Part shown: positions 1-10,282 of the stretch, piece after piece | How the letters are laid out: each line of letters starts with the position of its first letter | How positions within the stretch are numbered: the stretch's first letter is position 1 | From: Paramagnetospirillum marisnigri | GTDB lineage: Bacteria; Pseudomonadota; Alphaproteobacteria; Rhodospirillales; Magnetospirillaceae | NCBI RefSeq assembly: GCF_001650715.1 | Contig: NZ_LWQT01000109.1 | Span: 62,001-126,000 of the forward strand | Reading direction: 5' to 3' | Length of the DNA stretch: 64,000 bases | Position numbers and translations under genes: made by a program | The notes under the pieces: model-generated | The model's input: the letters and a program-made list of their open reading frames with translations, nothing else | What the model was told of the DNA's origin: nothing | Databases searched by the model: none

Positions 1-389
1 TCGAAACCACCTTCCAGCGCAATACGGTGCCGGTGGAAATCCTCAAATACATGGCCAGCAACGCCCCGGCCTTCGGCATGATCGCCACCCTGATCGGCCT
101 GGTGGTGATGCTGGATTCCATGGGCAGCGATCCCTCCAAGCTGGGCGCCGGCATGGCCGTCGGCCTGCTGGGCACGCTTTACGGCGTGCTGTTCGCCCGC
201 CTGGCCATCATGCCGAGCGCCGAAAAGACCCATCAGCGCGAATCCATCGTCCGCTTCCGCAATCTCCTGGTGGCAGAGGGCCTGTCCCTGCTGGCCGACC
301 GGCGCAATCCGCGTTTCATCCAGGACGCCATGAACAGCTATCTCGACCCCTCCATCCACTTCGACATCGACAAGGCGCCGAAGAAGTAG
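1..389 (+). CDS. motA: MotA/PomA-type flagellar motor stator subunit (5' end outside window)
   Basis: The frame is open from the first base, so the window starts inside the gene. About 129 C-terminal residues are present. Two membrane segments are visible: AFGMIATLIGLVVML and GAGMAVGLLGTLYGVLFARL, matching the last two helices of MotA/PomA. A charged cytoplasmic tail follows. In the family these helices, with MotB, form the ion channel that drives the flagellar rotor. The gene is followed 13 bp later by motB, the usual stator pair. Whether the coupling ion is H+ or Na+ cannot be told from this fragment. The family is secure; only the N-terminus is missing. Confidence 0.9.
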   Translation, partial: ETTFQRNTVPVEILKYMASNAPAFGMIATLIGLVVMLDSMGSDPSKLGAGMAVGLLGTLYGVLFARLAIMPSAEKTHQRESIVRFRNLLVAEGLSLLADRRNPRFIQDAMNSYLDPSIHFDIDKAPKK

Positions 390-402
390 GGAGACGACGG
401 CC

Positions 403-1062
403 ATGAGCGGCAAGTTCCACAAGGAAAACAAGGAAGCGGCCGAGGACTGGCTGCTCTCCTACGCCGATATGATCACCCTGCTGATGGCTTTCTTCATCGT
501 GCTGGTGTCCATGTCCAAGATCGATCCCGCCAAATACGAGGAAGTCCAGGCCGGCATGGCCAAGGATGTGGGCAACCGCGAAGTCACCAAGCCGCTGCAG
601 GACCTCAAGACCGAACTGCTGGGCGAGATCGCCGGGGCGGGCGTCGAGGAAAGCGTCGATGTGGGCAAGGACGACAAGGGAATCGTCCTCAATCTGGCCA
701 GCGGCACGGTGTTCAAGCCCGGCTCGGCCGAGGTTCGCCCCGAGATCCTGCCACTGATGAGGGAAGTGGTCGGCACCCTCAACCAGCAGCGCTTCCTGGG
801 CTATCAGGTGGAAATCCAGGGCCATACCGACGATACGCCGGTCAAGACCCAGATGTTTCCCTCCAACTGGGACCTGTCGGCGGCGCGCGCCCTGGCGACC
901 CTGCGCCTGCTCGCCGAACTGGGGGTCGCCCAGTCGCGCATGAAGATTTCCGCCCTGGCCGACACCGCGCCAAGGGTTCCCAACCGCAGCGAAAGCGGCA
1001 AGCCCTATCCCGAGAACCAGGCCATCAACCGCCGGGTGGAACTGCACATCTATCCGAGATAG
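403..1062 (+). CDS. motB: MotB/OmpA-family stator protein
   Basis: The protein has 219 residues. A short basic N-terminus leads into one membrane helix, SYADMITLLMAFFIVLVSMS, that contains the ion-binding aspartate (D22) typical of MotB/PomB. A linker and an OmpA-like peptidoglycan-binding domain follow (about residues 90-219, with QGHTDDTPV and NRRVELHIYP). It anchors the stator to the cell wall and, with MotA, conducts ions to rotate the flagellum. The gene follows motA by 13 bp, with GGGAG before the ATG, so the two are probably co-transcribed. It is short compared with E. coli MotB (about 300 residues), as is common for this alphaproteobacterial form. Confidence 0.93.
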   Translation: MSGKFHKENKEAAEDWLLSYADMITLLMAFFIVLVSMSKIDPAKYEEVQAGMAKDVGNREVTKPLQDLKTELLGEIAGAGVEESVDVGKDDKGIVLNLASGTVFKPGSAEVRPEILPLMREVVGTLNQQRFLGYQVEIQGHTDDTPVKTQMFPSNWDLSAARALATLRLLAELGVAQSRMKISALADTAPRVPNRSESGKPYPENQAINRRVELHIYPR

Positions 1063-1068
1063 CGCCCC

Positions 1069-1896
1069 TCAGGCCAGGCGGACTTCCATGCCGTCACGGG
1101 CGCAGAAGGCGCCGTCCCAACTCGCCTTGGCCTCGGCCTCGATGACCGCCATGACATCGTCGGTATGCTCGGGGTCATGATGGAAGATGGCGAGGCGCTT
1201 GACGCCGCAGGCCTTGGCCAGACGCACCGCCTCCTGCCAGGTGGAATGGCCCCAGCCGACCTTGGCGGGGAATTCGGCATCGGTATAGGTGCTGTCATAG
1301 ATCATCAGATCGACGCCCTGGATCAGCGACATGACATTGGCGTCGGGCTCGCCCGGCACATGCTCGGTATCGGTGATATAGGCGGCGGCAAGACCGCCAT
1401 GCTCGACGCGATAGCCGCAGGCGCCGTTGGGATGGCGCAGGCGGGCGGTGCGCACCACCACGCCGGGATAAGGCTCATGCACCGTGCCGATGGCGAAATC
1501 CTCGTCCGAGGCGATGCCCCGCATGGCCGCCAGCGGAACCGGGAAATTGGGCGTCTCCATCTGGGCGGACAGGATATGGCGGATGCCCTTGGGGCTGCCT
1601 TCCAACTGGGCGGCATGGATGTGAAGCTTGAAATTGGGATTATAGGCCGGTCCAAAGAACGGAAATCCCAGGATGTGATCCCAATGGGCATGGGTGAAGA
1701 ACAGATGGGCCTGCGTGGCACCAAGCTTGCCGAGATGGCTGCCCAGCGAACGGATGCCGGTCCCGGCGTCAAAGGCCAGAACCCCCTGCTCGGTAGTGAT
1801 GGAGATGCTGCTGGTATTGCCGCCATAGACCACATGGTCGGGCGAAGGACAGGCGATGCTTCCGCGCACCCCCCAAAACTTCACCGTGAATTCCAT
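1069..1896 (-). CDS. MBL-fold metallohydrolase
   Basis: The product is 275 residues from the chosen ATG. It starts EFTVKFWGVRGSI, the usual opening of this metallo-beta-lactamase subfamily, and carries the metal-binding HAHWDH motif near residue 75. Later ligand regions include YITDTEH, YDSTYTD and the distal HH near IFHHDPEH. The fold suggests a binuclear metal phosphodiesterase-like hydrolase, but the substrate is unknown. An upstream ATG at 1911 is possible. I prefer 1896 because GGAGAG precedes it and a good promoter (TTGTGG, 17 bp, TGTAAT) lies so close that 1911 would leave almost no leader. The 3' end faces motB. Confidence 0.85.
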   Translation of the reverse strand: MEFTVKFWGVRGSIACPSPDHVVYGGNTSSISITTEQGVLAFDAGTGIRSLGSHLGKLGATQAHLFFTHAHWDHILGFPFFGPAYNPNFKLHIHAAQLEGSPKGIRHILSAQMETPNFPVPLAAMRGIASDEDFAIGTVHEPYPGVVVRTARLRHPNGACGYRVEHGGLAAAYITDTEHVPGEPDANVMSLIQGVDLMIYDSTYTDAEFPAKVGWGHSTWQEAVRLAKACGVKRLAIFHHDPEHTDDVMAVIEAEAKASWDGAFCARDGMEVRLA

Positions 1897-1924
1897 GGCC
1901 TTGCTCTCCATCCCCGCTCCCCAG

Positions 1925-1953
1925 ATTACAGGTTAGTCTTAAACCCTCCACAA
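1925..1953 (-). promoter_or_regulatory. Candidate sigma-70-type promoter of the MBL hydrolase
   Basis: Reading the minus strand, TTGTGG (1953-1948) and TGTAAT (1930-1925) are separated by exactly 17 bp. The hydrolase start lies about 30 bp downstream. This is a sequence match only; no transcript data are available. Confidence 0.45.
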
Positions 1954-1983
1954 CCAATATGTATTTGGTCACACAGAACCAAA

Positions 1984-2001
1984 AAAATTAGCGCTAATTT
2001 T
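1984..2001. repeat. 18-bp perfect palindrome at the end of the SAM-hydroxide adenosyltransferase gene
   Basis: AAAATTAGCGCTAATTTT is a perfect palindrome. On the minus strand it follows the adenosyltransferase stop and runs into seven T residues, so it could act as a weak terminator. It also lies just upstream of the MBL promoter and could be an operator. The sequence does not decide between these. Confidence 0.4.
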
Positions 2002-2726
2002 CAACAAATTGTGACGATTGTCCCCAATTCAATGCCGGGAAGCTCAGACGCGCGACCGCCATTGACCGCGATCTCCACCAGACTGCTTGAATTTTCGTAG
2101 CAGAAGGCCCTGCCCTTGGGGACATCCCCGAAGGTCCTCGCCCGGGGAATGGTGCTGTCACCCAGCGCAAGGCCCGCATCGGTCAGGAGCGAGGCCCGCA
2201 GCCCGGTCCAGGCATTGCCGTAGTGATCGAGATAGATGATCCGCGCCAGATCGTCGGGCCAATCCAACCGGCGCGGCGTCGCCACGGGCCGCAGCCCGGA
2301 GACATCCCCCCCGGCCAGCCGGACGGCCATGGGCGCGAACAGATCACGGCCGTGGAAGGTTGCGGAAAGCCGATCGGGGCGCCAGGCGATCTCGAAGGCC
2401 TCCACCTCCACCGCCCTGCGGATCAGGGGCTCGAACAACCCGTTGTCGGGGCCGACCAGCCAACGCCCGTCCAGGCGCAGGGCCAGCGGCGCGCGCGAGC
2501 CACCGACCCCGGGATCGACCACGCAGGCCATCACCGCATCATGCGGGACGTCCACCGCCAGTGCCGCCAGCAGGTATGCCGCGGCCCTGGGATCGAACAT
2601 GGGGGCATCCGCCAACAGATGAACCACCGGCACGGTGGGGGCCAGACGGCGGATCGCCATCTCCATCTGGCCGAGATAGGGTCCCTGGGCGCCGAAATCG
2701 GTGAAGGTTACGATCATCGGCGCCAT
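2001..2726 (-). CDS. SAM hydroxide adenosyltransferase (DUF62 family)
   Basis: The protein has 241 residues. It shows the family's conserved blocks in order: IVTFTDFG at the N-terminus, VVDPGVGG, GPDNGLFEPL, FHGRDLFAP and, in the C-terminal domain, YLDHYGNAWT. Characterised members hydrolyse S-adenosylmethionine to adenosine and methionine using a hydroxide ion, and relatives are fluorinases and chlorinases. The ATG at 2726 has AGGGAGG just upstream. It follows nnrS by 17 bp on the same strand, so the two probably share a transcript. A longer open frame extends upstream but is only the nnrS sequence read in another frame. Confidence 0.87.
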   Translation of the reverse strand: MAPMIVTFTDFGAQGPYLGQMEMAIRRLAPTVPVVHLLADAPMFDPRAAAYLLAALAVDVPHDAVMACVVDPGVGGSRAPLALRLDGRWLVGPDNGLFEPLIRRAVEVEAFEIAWRPDRLSATFHGRDLFAPMAVRLAGGDVSGLRPVATPRRLDWPDDLARIIYLDHYGNAWTGLRASLLTDAGLALGDSTIPRARTFGDVPKGRAFCYENSSSLVEIAVNGGRASELPGIELGTIVTIC

Positions 2727-2743
2727 GGCACCTCCCTTGGGCC

Positions 2744-3955
2744 TTACCCCGGACGGCCATCCGCGCGGGGCTGGGTGGTGACGGGGAAATAGACCACGGC
2801 ATAGACCAACCATCCGGCGGTCCAGGCCAGCCCGCCGGCCCAGGTCAGCTCCGCCACCGCGCCACCGACCACCGGCGCCAGCACCCGCAGCAGGGTGCCG
2901 ACCGATATCAGTATATAGGCGCCGACCGTGGCCGGGGCCAGTTGCAGCGGACGGCCGGAATGGCCGAGGGCGGCGCGGCTCATGACGCCGATCACCATGG
3001 TTCCCACCGATCCGGCCGTCAGCGCATGCACCGCCGCCGAGGCGGGTAGGCCCGACACGAAGGCCGACAGGCCCAGCAGGGCGAATCCCGCCACCATCCA
3101 GCCATAGCCCAGATGCAGCACACCCAGGATGGGGTTGGAGAGAGTCTTGAGGCCGTGCCAGCGCGACAGTCGCCAGCCATGCACCAGAGCGGCCACCAGG
3201 GCCAGGGCACCGGCCAGGGCCGAGCCGGGCAGGACCAGTTGGGCCAGGGCGGCCAGGATCAGGCTGGCGGCGGCGCCACCCTTCTCGATCCAGTCGCCGT
3301 CCGGCATGGTCACAGGCTGGCCTTGCATGCGCAGCCAGTTCTGGGTGAAGGACGGAATGATGCGCCCGCCGACGATGACGATCATCAGCAGCACCACGAA
3401 CAGGCCGAGATAGACGCCCTTGAGCCCGCTGGAGAATCCGGCGATGGCTTCGAGATGGACGCACAGATCGGCCAGCCACAACACGCCCAGGATGGGCAGG
3501 AAGGCGATGTTGCGCCACTTGCCCGCCGCCATCAGCGGCTTGGCCAGCAGCACCGCCAGGATAGGCAGATAGGCGAGGTCGATTGCCGCCACCAGCAGCG
3601 GCGGCAGTACTCCGGCGAAGGCGGTGGCCAGACGCCCGGCCAACCACACCCCGAACAGCAGCATCAGCGGCCGACCCGAGACATGGTGGGAATTGGTCCA
3701 GTTGGGCACCGCCGTCAGCAGGAAGCCGCCGATAGCGGCGCCAGCGAAGCCGAACACCATGGCATGGGCATGCCAGACAACCGGGTTCCAGTTGGCCCCC
3801 AGGGGCAAAATGCCGAAGAACACCAGCAGCCAGAGCGGCAGCATGATCGCGGCCTGGACGGCGGCGAACAGGAAGAAGGGGCGGAACCCGGCGGCAAAGA
3901 AGACCGGACCGGCCGAGCCTTTATAGACGGGTTCCTGCAAGGGAATGGTTGCCAT
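2744..3955 (-). CDS. nnrS: NnrS family membrane protein
   Basis: The product has 403 residues and about 12 hydrophobic segments. It has the typical N-terminal block FFAAGFRPFFLFAAVQAA, then WHAHAMVFGFAGAAIGGFLLTAVPNW with the conserved histidines, and later RIIPSFTQNW. NnrS proteins are haem- and copper-containing inner-membrane proteins of denitrifiers that help cells tolerate nitric oxide, and are usually controlled by the NO-responsive regulator NnrR. A matching TTGAG-N4-GTCAA site lies about 66 bp upstream of the start codon. No denitrification enzymes are in the window. It leads a two-gene unit with the SAM-hydroxide adenosyltransferase. Confidence 0.93.
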   Translation of the reverse strand: MATIPLQEPVYKGSAGPVFFAAGFRPFFLFAAVQAAIMLPLWLLVFFGILPLGANWNPVVWHAHAMVFGFAGAAIGGFLLTAVPNWTNSHHVSGRPLMLLFGVWLAGRLATAFAGVLPPLLVAAIDLAYLPILAVLLAKPLMAAGKWRNIAFLPILGVLWLADLCVHLEAIAGFSSGLKGVYLGLFVVLLMIVIVGGRIIPSFTQNWLRMQGQPVTMPDGDWIEKGGAAASLILAALAQLVLPGSALAGALALVAALVHGWRLSRWHGLKTLSNPILGVLHLGYGWMVAGFALLGLSAFVSGLPASAAVHALTAGSVGTMVIGVMSRAALGHSGRPLQLAPATVGAYILISVGTLLRVLAPVVGGAVAELTWAGGLAWTAGWLVYAVVYFPVTTQPRADGRPG

Positions 3956-4014
3956 GGCGCTGCTGCCTTGATGCGAAAGATGTCGCAGCTTGCGCCTTGC
4001 GAAACATTCTCACC

Positions 4015-4028
4015 TTGAGCGGGGTCAA
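4015..4028. promoter_or_regulatory. FNR/NNR-type regulator box upstream of nnrS
   Basis: TTGAGCGGGGTCAA matches the TTGA-N6-TCAA pattern bound by FNR, FixK and NnrR/DNR proteins of the CRP/FNR family. Its centre is about 66 bp from the nnrS ATG, which would put it near -41 of a promoter with a short leader. NnrS is a classic NnrR target. The site could also serve the divergent chemoreceptor gene at 4119. The regulator cannot be named from sequence alone. Confidence 0.65.
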
Positions 4029-4030
4029 GC

Positions 4031-4048
4031 CCCCCAATCCTTTGGGGG
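4031..4048. other. Small inverted repeat between nnrS and the chemoreceptor gene
   Basis: CCCCCAA and TTGGGGG (7-bp arms) flank TCCT, next to the FNR-type box. There is no T-run, so it is not an obvious terminator. It may be an operator or a leader hairpin of the chemoreceptor gene. Confidence 0.3.
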
Positions 4049-4118
4049 CATTTTACCCAAGACATTGGTCCAGGATTGCCTATAGTTCAGGCTAGGGCAT
4101 TGTGCATGGAGAATAGGC

Positions 4119-6020
4119 ATGGTTTCGAGCGTTCGCATCGGCGGCAGGCTGGCGGCACTGACCGGCGTGATGGCTCTGTTCCTGGTGGTGGTGACATGGG
4201 TTGGCGTCTCCGGCCAGACCGCCATCCTGGGCGGCCTCAGGACCGTGTACGAGGACCGCACGGTGGCGCTGGTCCAGTTGAGCCGGATCGCCGACGCGCT
4301 GCATCGCATGCGGACCCATGCCGTCTTCGCCGCCTCGGGTGCCGCCTCGGACCGGATGGATGCGCTGGTCGCCGATGTCGCCAAGTTGGACCAGACCGCC
4401 CGGTCGGTGCTGAAGGATTATATGGCGACCTACCTCACCCCCGAGGAAAAGACCATTGCCGAACGTTTTGGAGCCGCCCTGCCCGTCTACCAGGCCAGCC
4501 GCGACCAAACCTTGCGCCTGGCGGCCAAGGGTGAGTTCGACGGCTCCATGAAGAATATGCGCGAGGATGCCGGGCCGAAATTCGCCAAGGCCATGGCGGA
4601 AGTGGAAGCCCTGATCGCGCTTCAGGACCGGGTCGCCAAGCAGGAATTCGACAAGGGCATGGCCACCGCCGCCAGCAGCCGGACCATGGCGCTGGTGTCC
4701 GCCGGTCTGGCCCTGTTGCTGGGAATGGGACTGGCGACGGTCATCGTGCGCTCCATCACTCAACCGCTGAACGCCATTCTGGCCGTCATGGCCCGCTTGG
4801 CCGGTGGCGACCGCGAGGTCGCGGTGATCGGGAGCGATCGCAAGGACGAGATCGGCGATATCGGCCGCGCGGTCGAGGTGTTCAAGCAGGCCGCCGTCGA
4901 AAAGCACCGGATGGAGGAGGAGCAGAAGGCCGCCGACGCGGCCCAGCGCCAGGCGGAAGAGGCCCAGCGCCAGCACGAAGCCGCCATCGTCGCCGAAGTG
5001 GCCCAGGTGGCCAGCGCCGCCAGCCAGGGCAATCTCGACCGCCGCATCGATTTGGCGGGCAAGGACGGCTTCCTCCTGAGCCTGTGCGAAGGCGTCAATA
5101 CTCTGGTCCGCCTGACCGAGGTGGCGCTGAAGGATGTGGCCGGGGTGCTGGAATCGGTGGCGCGCGGCGATCTGACCCGGCGCATCACCAATCCCTATGA
5201 AGGCGTGTTCGACCAGTTGAAAACCGATGTCAACCGCACCGCCGACCGGCTGTCGGATATCGTCACCAACATCAACACCGCCGCGGCCCAGATCGGATCG
5301 GCCGCCGCCGAGGTCGCCTCGGGCAGCCAGGACCTGTCGGAACGTTCGGAGCAACAGGCGTCATCCCTGGAGGAAACCGCCGCCTCCATGGAGGAACTGG
5401 CCGCCACCGTGCGCCAGAACGCCGCCAATGCCCAGCAGGCCAGCCAACTGGCATCGGCGGCTCGCGAGGTCGCGGCGGGCGGCGGTCAGGTCGTCACCGA
5501 CGCCGTCGCCGCCATGGGACGGATCGAAACCTCCAGTCAGAAGATCGGCGATATCGTCGGCATGATCGACGAGATCGCCTTCCAGACCAATCTGCTGGCG
5601 CTGAACGCGGCGGTGGAGGCTGCCCGTGCCGGAGACGCGGGCAAGGGATTCGCCGTGGTCGCCCAGGAAGTCCGCAACCTGGCCCAACGCTCGGCCCAGG
5701 CGTCCAGGGAGATCAAGACCCTGATCAACCAAAGCGGTGGCGAGGTCGCCCAGGGCGCGGAACTGGTCAAGGGCGCGGGCAAGACCCTGGACGACATCCT
5801 GGGCAGCGTCAAACGGGTGGCCGACATCGTCGCCGAGATCGCCTCGGCCTCCGCCGAACAGGCCTCGGGCATCGATCAGGTCAATTCCGCCGTCACCCAG
5901 ATGGACGAGATGACCCAGCAGAATGCCGCCCTGGTGGAGGAGAGCACCGCCGCCGCCCATGCCCTGGAAGACCAGTCACGGGAACTCAACCGGCTGATGG
6001 GGTTCTTCCGGGTCGCCTGA
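4119..6020 (+). CDS. Methyl-accepting chemotaxis protein
   Basis: The protein has 633 residues. A membrane segment at about 10-30 and another at about 190-215 bracket a four-helix-bundle periplasmic sensor domain. A HAMP domain follows ([21 protein letters not shown]), then a helical linker with a second HAMP-like unit near 330-380 ([15 protein letters not shown]). The signalling domain carries the highly conserved tip [20 protein letters not shown]. It should transmit ligand or redox signals to CheA/CheW; the ligand is unknown. There is no C-terminal pentapeptide tether for CheR/CheB. It is transcribed divergently from nnrS and its end overlaps the convergent xdhC-like gene by 35 bp. Confidence 0.95.
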   Translation: MVSSVRIGGRLAALTGVMALFLVVVTWVGVSGQTAILGGLRTVYEDRTVALVQLSRIADALHRMRTHAVFAASGAASDRMDALVADVAKLDQTARSVLKDYMATYLTPEEKTIAERFGAALPVYQASRDQTLRLAAKGEFDGSMKNMREDAGPKFAKAMAEVEALIALQDRVAKQEFDKGMATAASSRTMALVSAGLALLLGMGLATVIVRSITQPLNAILAVMARLAGGDREVAVIGSDRKDEIGDIGRAVEVFKQAAVEKHRMEEEQKAADAAQRQAEEAQRQHEAAIVAEVAQVASAASQGNLDRRIDLAGKDGFLLSLCEGVNTLVRLTEVALKDVAGVLESVARGDLTRRITNPYEGVFDQLKTDVNRTADRLSDIVTNINTAAAQIGSAAAEVASGSQDLSERSEQQASSLEETAASMEELAATVRQNAANAQQASQLASAAREVAAGGGQVVTDAVAAMGRIETSSQKIGDIVGMIDEIAFQTNLLALNAAVEAARAGDAGKGFAVVAQEVRNLAQRSAQASREIKTLINQSGGEVAQGAELVKGAGKTLDDILGSVKRVADIVAEIASASAEQASGIDQVNSAVTQMDEMTQQNAALVEESTAAAHALEDQSRELNRLMGFFRVA

Positions 6021-6999
6021 TTGGCTTCCCCCGCCGCGCCGCGATGACCTCGGCCAGGATCGACACCGCGATCTCGGCCGGGGTCTTGGCGCCGATATCG
6101 AGGCCCACCGGCGCCTGGATACGCTCCAGATCGGCCGTGGCGATCCCGGCGCTCTCCAGCCGCTGGCACCGCTTGGCGTGGGTTCGGGTGCTGCCCAGGG
6201 CGCCGACATAGAAGGCGGGCGAGGCCAGGGCCATTTTCAGGGCGGCGTCATCCAGGCGCGGCACATGGGTGACGCTGACCAGGGCGGTGCGGCGGTCCAG
6301 GGTCATGGCCGCCAGCACTTCCTCGGGCTCGCCGCAGAGCAGGCTGATGCCGGGAAAGCGCTCTCCTTGCGCAAAGGCGGTGCGCGGGTCCAGCACGGTG
6401 ACGGCGAAGCCCACCTGACGCGCCATGCCCGCCAGGATCTGGGAAATATGCACCGCCCCGGTGATGATCATGGTCCAAGGCGCCTCGTGCTGGCGGATGA
6501 ACAGGGTCTCGGAGGGCTGGGGCAGCCGCCCGATCTCCTCGTCGCCCTCGGCCAGACTCTGGGCGCCGCTGGCGAGGTCGAGAGCCAGGGCGGTGGGAAT
6601 GCGCCGGGAATGACACGCCACCACCCGCTCCAGCAGAGCCTTGACAGGGTGGAACACCGCCACCCGGATGGTGCCGCCGCAGGGCAGGCCCACATGCCAG
6701 GCGGTCTCGTCCTCCACCCCGAAGGACAGGACGCGGGGCGCCTCGCCGTCTTCCAGCTCGCGGGCCTCGGAAATCACCGCCGATTCGACGCAGCCCCCCG
6801 AGACCGACCCGGCGAAGGCCCCGTCCGACGCCACCGCCATATAGGAACCGGTGGCGCGCGGCGCCGAGCCCCAGGTGGCCAGCACCACGGCAAGGCGAAC
6901 CGCCCGCCCCTCTCCCATCCAGCGCAACGCCGTCTCCAGCACCTCTGCGTCATCGGCGGCCATGTCGGCGGGATCGGGGCGGATGGTGTCGAGGCACAT
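5986..6999 (-). CDS. XdhC/CoxI-family molybdenum cofactor maturation protein
   Basis: The protein has 337 residues. The N-terminal XdhC/CoxI domain shows [18 protein letters not shown] and [11 protein letters not shown]. The C-terminal Rossmann-like domain includes [22 protein letters not shown] and [15 protein letters not shown]. Family members bind sulfurated molybdopterin-cytosine cofactor and load it into xanthine-dehydrogenase-type enzymes. It starts 3 bp after hcrB, with GGAG upstream of the ATG, so it is the last gene of the hcr operon. Its natural client is therefore 4-hydroxybenzoyl-CoA reductase (inference from position). The last 35 bp overlap the chemoreceptor gene tail to tail. 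Confidence 0.9.
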   Translation of the reverse strand: MCLDTIRPDPADMAADDAEVLETALRWMGEGRAVRLAVVLATWGSAPRATGSYMAVASDGAFAGSVSGGCVESAVISEARELEDGEAPRVLSFGVEDETAWHVGLPCGGTIRVAVFHPVKALLERVVACHSRRIPTALALDLASGAQSLAEGDEEIGRLPQPSETLFIRQHEAPWTMIITGAVHISQILAGMARQVGFAVTVLDPRTAFAQGERFPGISLLCGEPEEVLAAMTLDRRTALVSVTHVPRLDDAALKMALASPAFYVGALGSTRTHAKRCQRLESAGIATADLERIQAPVGLDIGAKTPAEIAVSILAEVIAARRGKPIRRPGRTPSAG

Positions 7000-7002
7000 G
7001 GC

Positions 7003-7977
7003 TCAGGCTCCGGCCCACAACTCGTCAACCGCCTTGCGCGCCATGGCCAGCAACACCCGGCGGCGATACTTGACGCCGGTGATGGTGGTCTTGAGTACGT
7101 TGGAGGTCTTGCGCACCAATTGGGTCAGGCTTTCGCCCGCCGCCGCGTCCCAGGTTCCACCCACCAGTGAGTCGGTAGAGACCAGCAGCGGCGCCGAATT
7201 GGTGCCGGTGATGGCCAGCTTCAGGCCGCTCAGTGTGTCTCCGTCACGCTTCAGCGCCACGGCAATGCCCGCCAGGGGGAAGTCGATGGCGTCACGCACC
7301 CGCACCTTGACATAGCGGGCGCGCCAGCCGTCCAGGGGCGGCACCATGACGGCGGCCAGCACCTCGCCCTTCTCCAAGGTCAGATGCCGCTGGCCCACTT
7401 CGCGGAACAGCTCGGCCAGCTTCAGGCTCCGCTTGCCGGTGGGGCCGACCACCTCCGCCTCGGCGCCCAGCACCATCAGGGCCGGGGCCACGTCGCCGTG
7501 ATAGGTGGCGTAGCAGCGATCGGACTTCACCACCACATGGCACTTGTCGCCCTCGTATTTGAGGCAATAGCCATTGCCCGAGCGCCACCATTCCGACTGG
7601 TTATAGAACACGCAGCGGGTGTCCTGGCACAGATTGCCGCCCAGGGTGGCGGCGGCGCGATGGGTGGGACCGGCCACCAGTTCGGCGGCCTGGGCCAGCA
7701 CCGGCCAACCGGACTTGATCGCCTCGCTTTCGGCGATGGCTTCCAGACTGGTTCCGGCGCCGATGCGCAAATTCCCATCGGCCAGGACGGCAATGCCGCT
7801 CAGATTGCCGATGGCGGTCATGTCAACCAGGGTGACAGGCTTGCCCAGGCCCCGGCGGAGATTGGGCAGCAGGTCGGTGCCACCGCCCAGGGCCTGGGCG
7901 CCATCGGCGGCCAGGGCGGCGACCGCCTCGGCCAGGGTGGCGGGGCGCAGCGTCTTGAAATCGGGCAGGATGTTCAT
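7003..7977 (-). CDS. hcrB: 4-hydroxybenzoyl-CoA reductase, FAD-binding beta subunit
   Basis: The product has 324 residues of the CO-dehydrogenase flavoprotein medium-subunit family, with the FAD-binding segments [14 protein letters not shown] and TLGGNL. It carries an insertion, about residues 117-160, found in 4-hydroxybenzoyl-CoA reductases but not in ordinary xanthine dehydrogenases. Four cysteines at 122, 138, 146 and 155 correspond to the ligands of the extra [4Fe-4S] cluster that passes low-potential electrons toward molybdenum. This diagnostic loop makes the assignment firm. The start codon overlaps the hcrA stop (ATGA), so translation is probably coupled. The natural electron donor is reduced ferredoxin. 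Confidence 0.95.
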   Translation of the reverse strand: MNILPDFKTLRPATLAEAVAALAADGAQALGGGTDLLPNLRRGLGKPVTLVDMTAIGNLSGIAVLADGNLRIGAGTSLEAIAESEAIKSGWPVLAQAAELVAGPTHRAAATLGGNLCQDTRCVFYNQSEWWRSGNGYCLKYEGDKCHVVVKSDRCYATYHGDVAPALMVLGAEAEVVGPTGKRSLKLAELFREVGQRHLTLEKGEVLAAVMVPPLDGWRARYVKVRVRDAIDFPLAGIAVALKRDGDTLSGLKLAITGTNSAPLLVSTDSLVGGTWDAAAGESLTQLVRKTSNVLKTTITGVKYRRRVLLAMARKAVDELWAGA

Positions 7978-10282
7978 TCCGCGGCCTCCTTGGCGTCCAG
8001 CAGTTCGGTGATGGTCTCGGGGCTCAGGGGAAACTTGGTGGCGCGCACGCCCACCGCCTCGAAGACCGCCTCGTGCACGGCGGGCAGGAACCCGGCCAGC
8101 ATGCCTTCCGACGCCTCCTTGGCGCCGAACGGGCCGTTGGGGTCGATGCTTTCGACGATGATGACCTCGATATCGGGGCTTTCCGCCATGGTCGGCACCC
8201 GGTAGTCCAGGATATTGCCGTGGATCATCTTGCCCGAATCGTCATAGCGGGTTTCCTCCGACAGGGCCTGGCCCATGCCCATCCAGACGCCGCCCTGGGT
8301 CTGGCCTTCCACCGCCAGGGGATTGAGCGCCTTGCCCACATCCACCGCCACCCACACCTTGTGGGCGGTGACGCGGCCGGTGATCTCGTCGACGCTGGCC
8401 TCCACCACCTGGGCGGCATAGCAGAAGCCCATGGTGGCGCCGATGGCGCTGCCCCGGATTTTCTTGTCGCCCTGGAACTCGGTGGGACAAGTGAAGGTGC
8501 CTTTCACCGTGATGGTGCCGGTGTCGATCAGGGCGGCCTTGACCACCTCCTGGAAGGTCAGGCCGGGGTCCTGGCTGCCCGAGACCACGAAGATTTCATC
8601 AATGACCTCGATATCCTCCTCGCAGGCGTCCAGCTTCTTGGCCGCAGCCTTGACCAGGATGCCCTTCAACTCCTCGGCCGCCGCGATGGAGGCGTTGCCC
8701 ACCATGAAGGTGACGCGCGAGGAATAGGAGCCGTTATCCTTGGGGGTCAGCGCCGAATCCGCCGAGATCACTCGGATGCGATTCAACCGCACCCCCAGGA
8801 CCTCGGCCGCCACCTGGGTCGCCATGGTGTTGGAGCCCTGGCCGATATCGGCGGCGCCGGTCAGCAGGGTGATACCGCCGTCGAAATCCAGCTTCAGGTT
8901 GACAGTGGCGTGGGGCTCGCCGGTCCAGTGCTTCGGCGTCGAGGTGCCCGAGACGAAATGCGAGCAGGCGATGCCCAGTCCCCGTCCCTTGGGCATGTTG
9001 CCCTTGCGCGCCTCCCAGCCCGAGGCCGCCTTGACCTTCTCCAGGCATTCGGGCAGGCCATAGCTCATGACCCGCTGGGCATACATCGTCACATAAGGAA
9101 TTTCTGGCAACAGATTGATCTGGCGTATTTTCAGGGAGTCGATTCCGAGTTCATCTCCCATCTCAGTCAACAGCGCCTCGAAGGCGGCGCGGGTGTCGAC
9201 GGTGCCGTGGCCGCGCATGGCGCCACAGGGTGGCGTGTTGGTATAGACCCGCCAGGCGTCGTGCTTGATGGCCGGAATGTGATAGAGCCCGTGCATCAGG
9301 GCGCCGGTATAGAGGATGGTGATGATGCCGTATCCGGCATAGGCGCCGCCCGCCTGGGTGGCCTCCAGCGCCAGGGCGGCGATCTTGCCGTCCTTCTTCA
9401 GGCCGATCCTCATCTTCACTTCGGTCCAGGGACGGCCGCGATGGGCGATGAAGGTCTCTTCCCGGGTCTGGATCAGCCGCACATTGCCCTTGGCCTTGCG
9501 GGCCAGCAGACCGGCGATGATCTCGAAATGCAGGCATTCGGTGCGCGCCCCGAAGCCGCCGCCCAGGAAGGGCTTGATCACCCGGATGCGGGCGGAATCC
9601 ATTTCCAGGCAGGCCGCCACCTTGAGATGGACGTAATAGGGCACCTGGGTGGTGGTGTTCAGCGTCAACATGTCCCGGACGGGATCGTATTCGGCCAGGG
9701 TTGCGTTCAGCTCCATATGGACATGGTTGACCTCGGCGAAGGTGTAGACCTTCTCGCGGATCAGGTCCGCCTCGGCGAAGGCGGCCTCCACATCACCGAA
9801 CTCGGCATGGACCTCGCGCAGGATGTTGTTGGGCTTGTCGTCGTGGATGGCCACCGCGCCGGGCTTCATGGCCGCCTTGGCGGTGGTATAGGCGGGCAGC
9901 GCCTCGTACTCCACCTTGATCAGGCCCAGGGCCTTCTCGGCGGTCAGTTCATCGACGGCGGCGACGGCGGCCACGGGATCGCCGCGATAGCGGACCTTGT
10001 CGCGGGCCAGCGGATACTCGTTCTCGGCGATGGGCAGCACGCCGAACGGAACCGGCGTCTCCGCCCCGGTGCAGACGCAGATGACGCCGTCCAGCGCCTC
10101 GGCCGCCGTGGTGTCGATGGAGAGAATACGGGCATGGGCGACCGGGCTCCTTAAGATTCGCCCGACCAGGGCGTCCTTGGCGGCGATATCGGCGGTGTAC
10201 CTGGCCTTGCCGGTGACCTTCTCGACCCCGTCCACCAGGGGGGTGCGGGCGCCGACAGTGCCGTTCTTGGGGAGTTTCACGC

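Noticed and set aside
3990-4003. TTGCGCCTTGCGAA as an NnrR-type site
   Set aside because: The symmetry is imperfect and the neighbouring TTGAGCGGGGTCAA is a much better match.
8073-10154. Long open frame on the plus strand, antisense to hcrA
   Set aside because: Its product is His/Gly/Gln-rich with no known domain, and hcrA is certain on the other strand. Long antisense frames are expected in GC-rich coding DNA.
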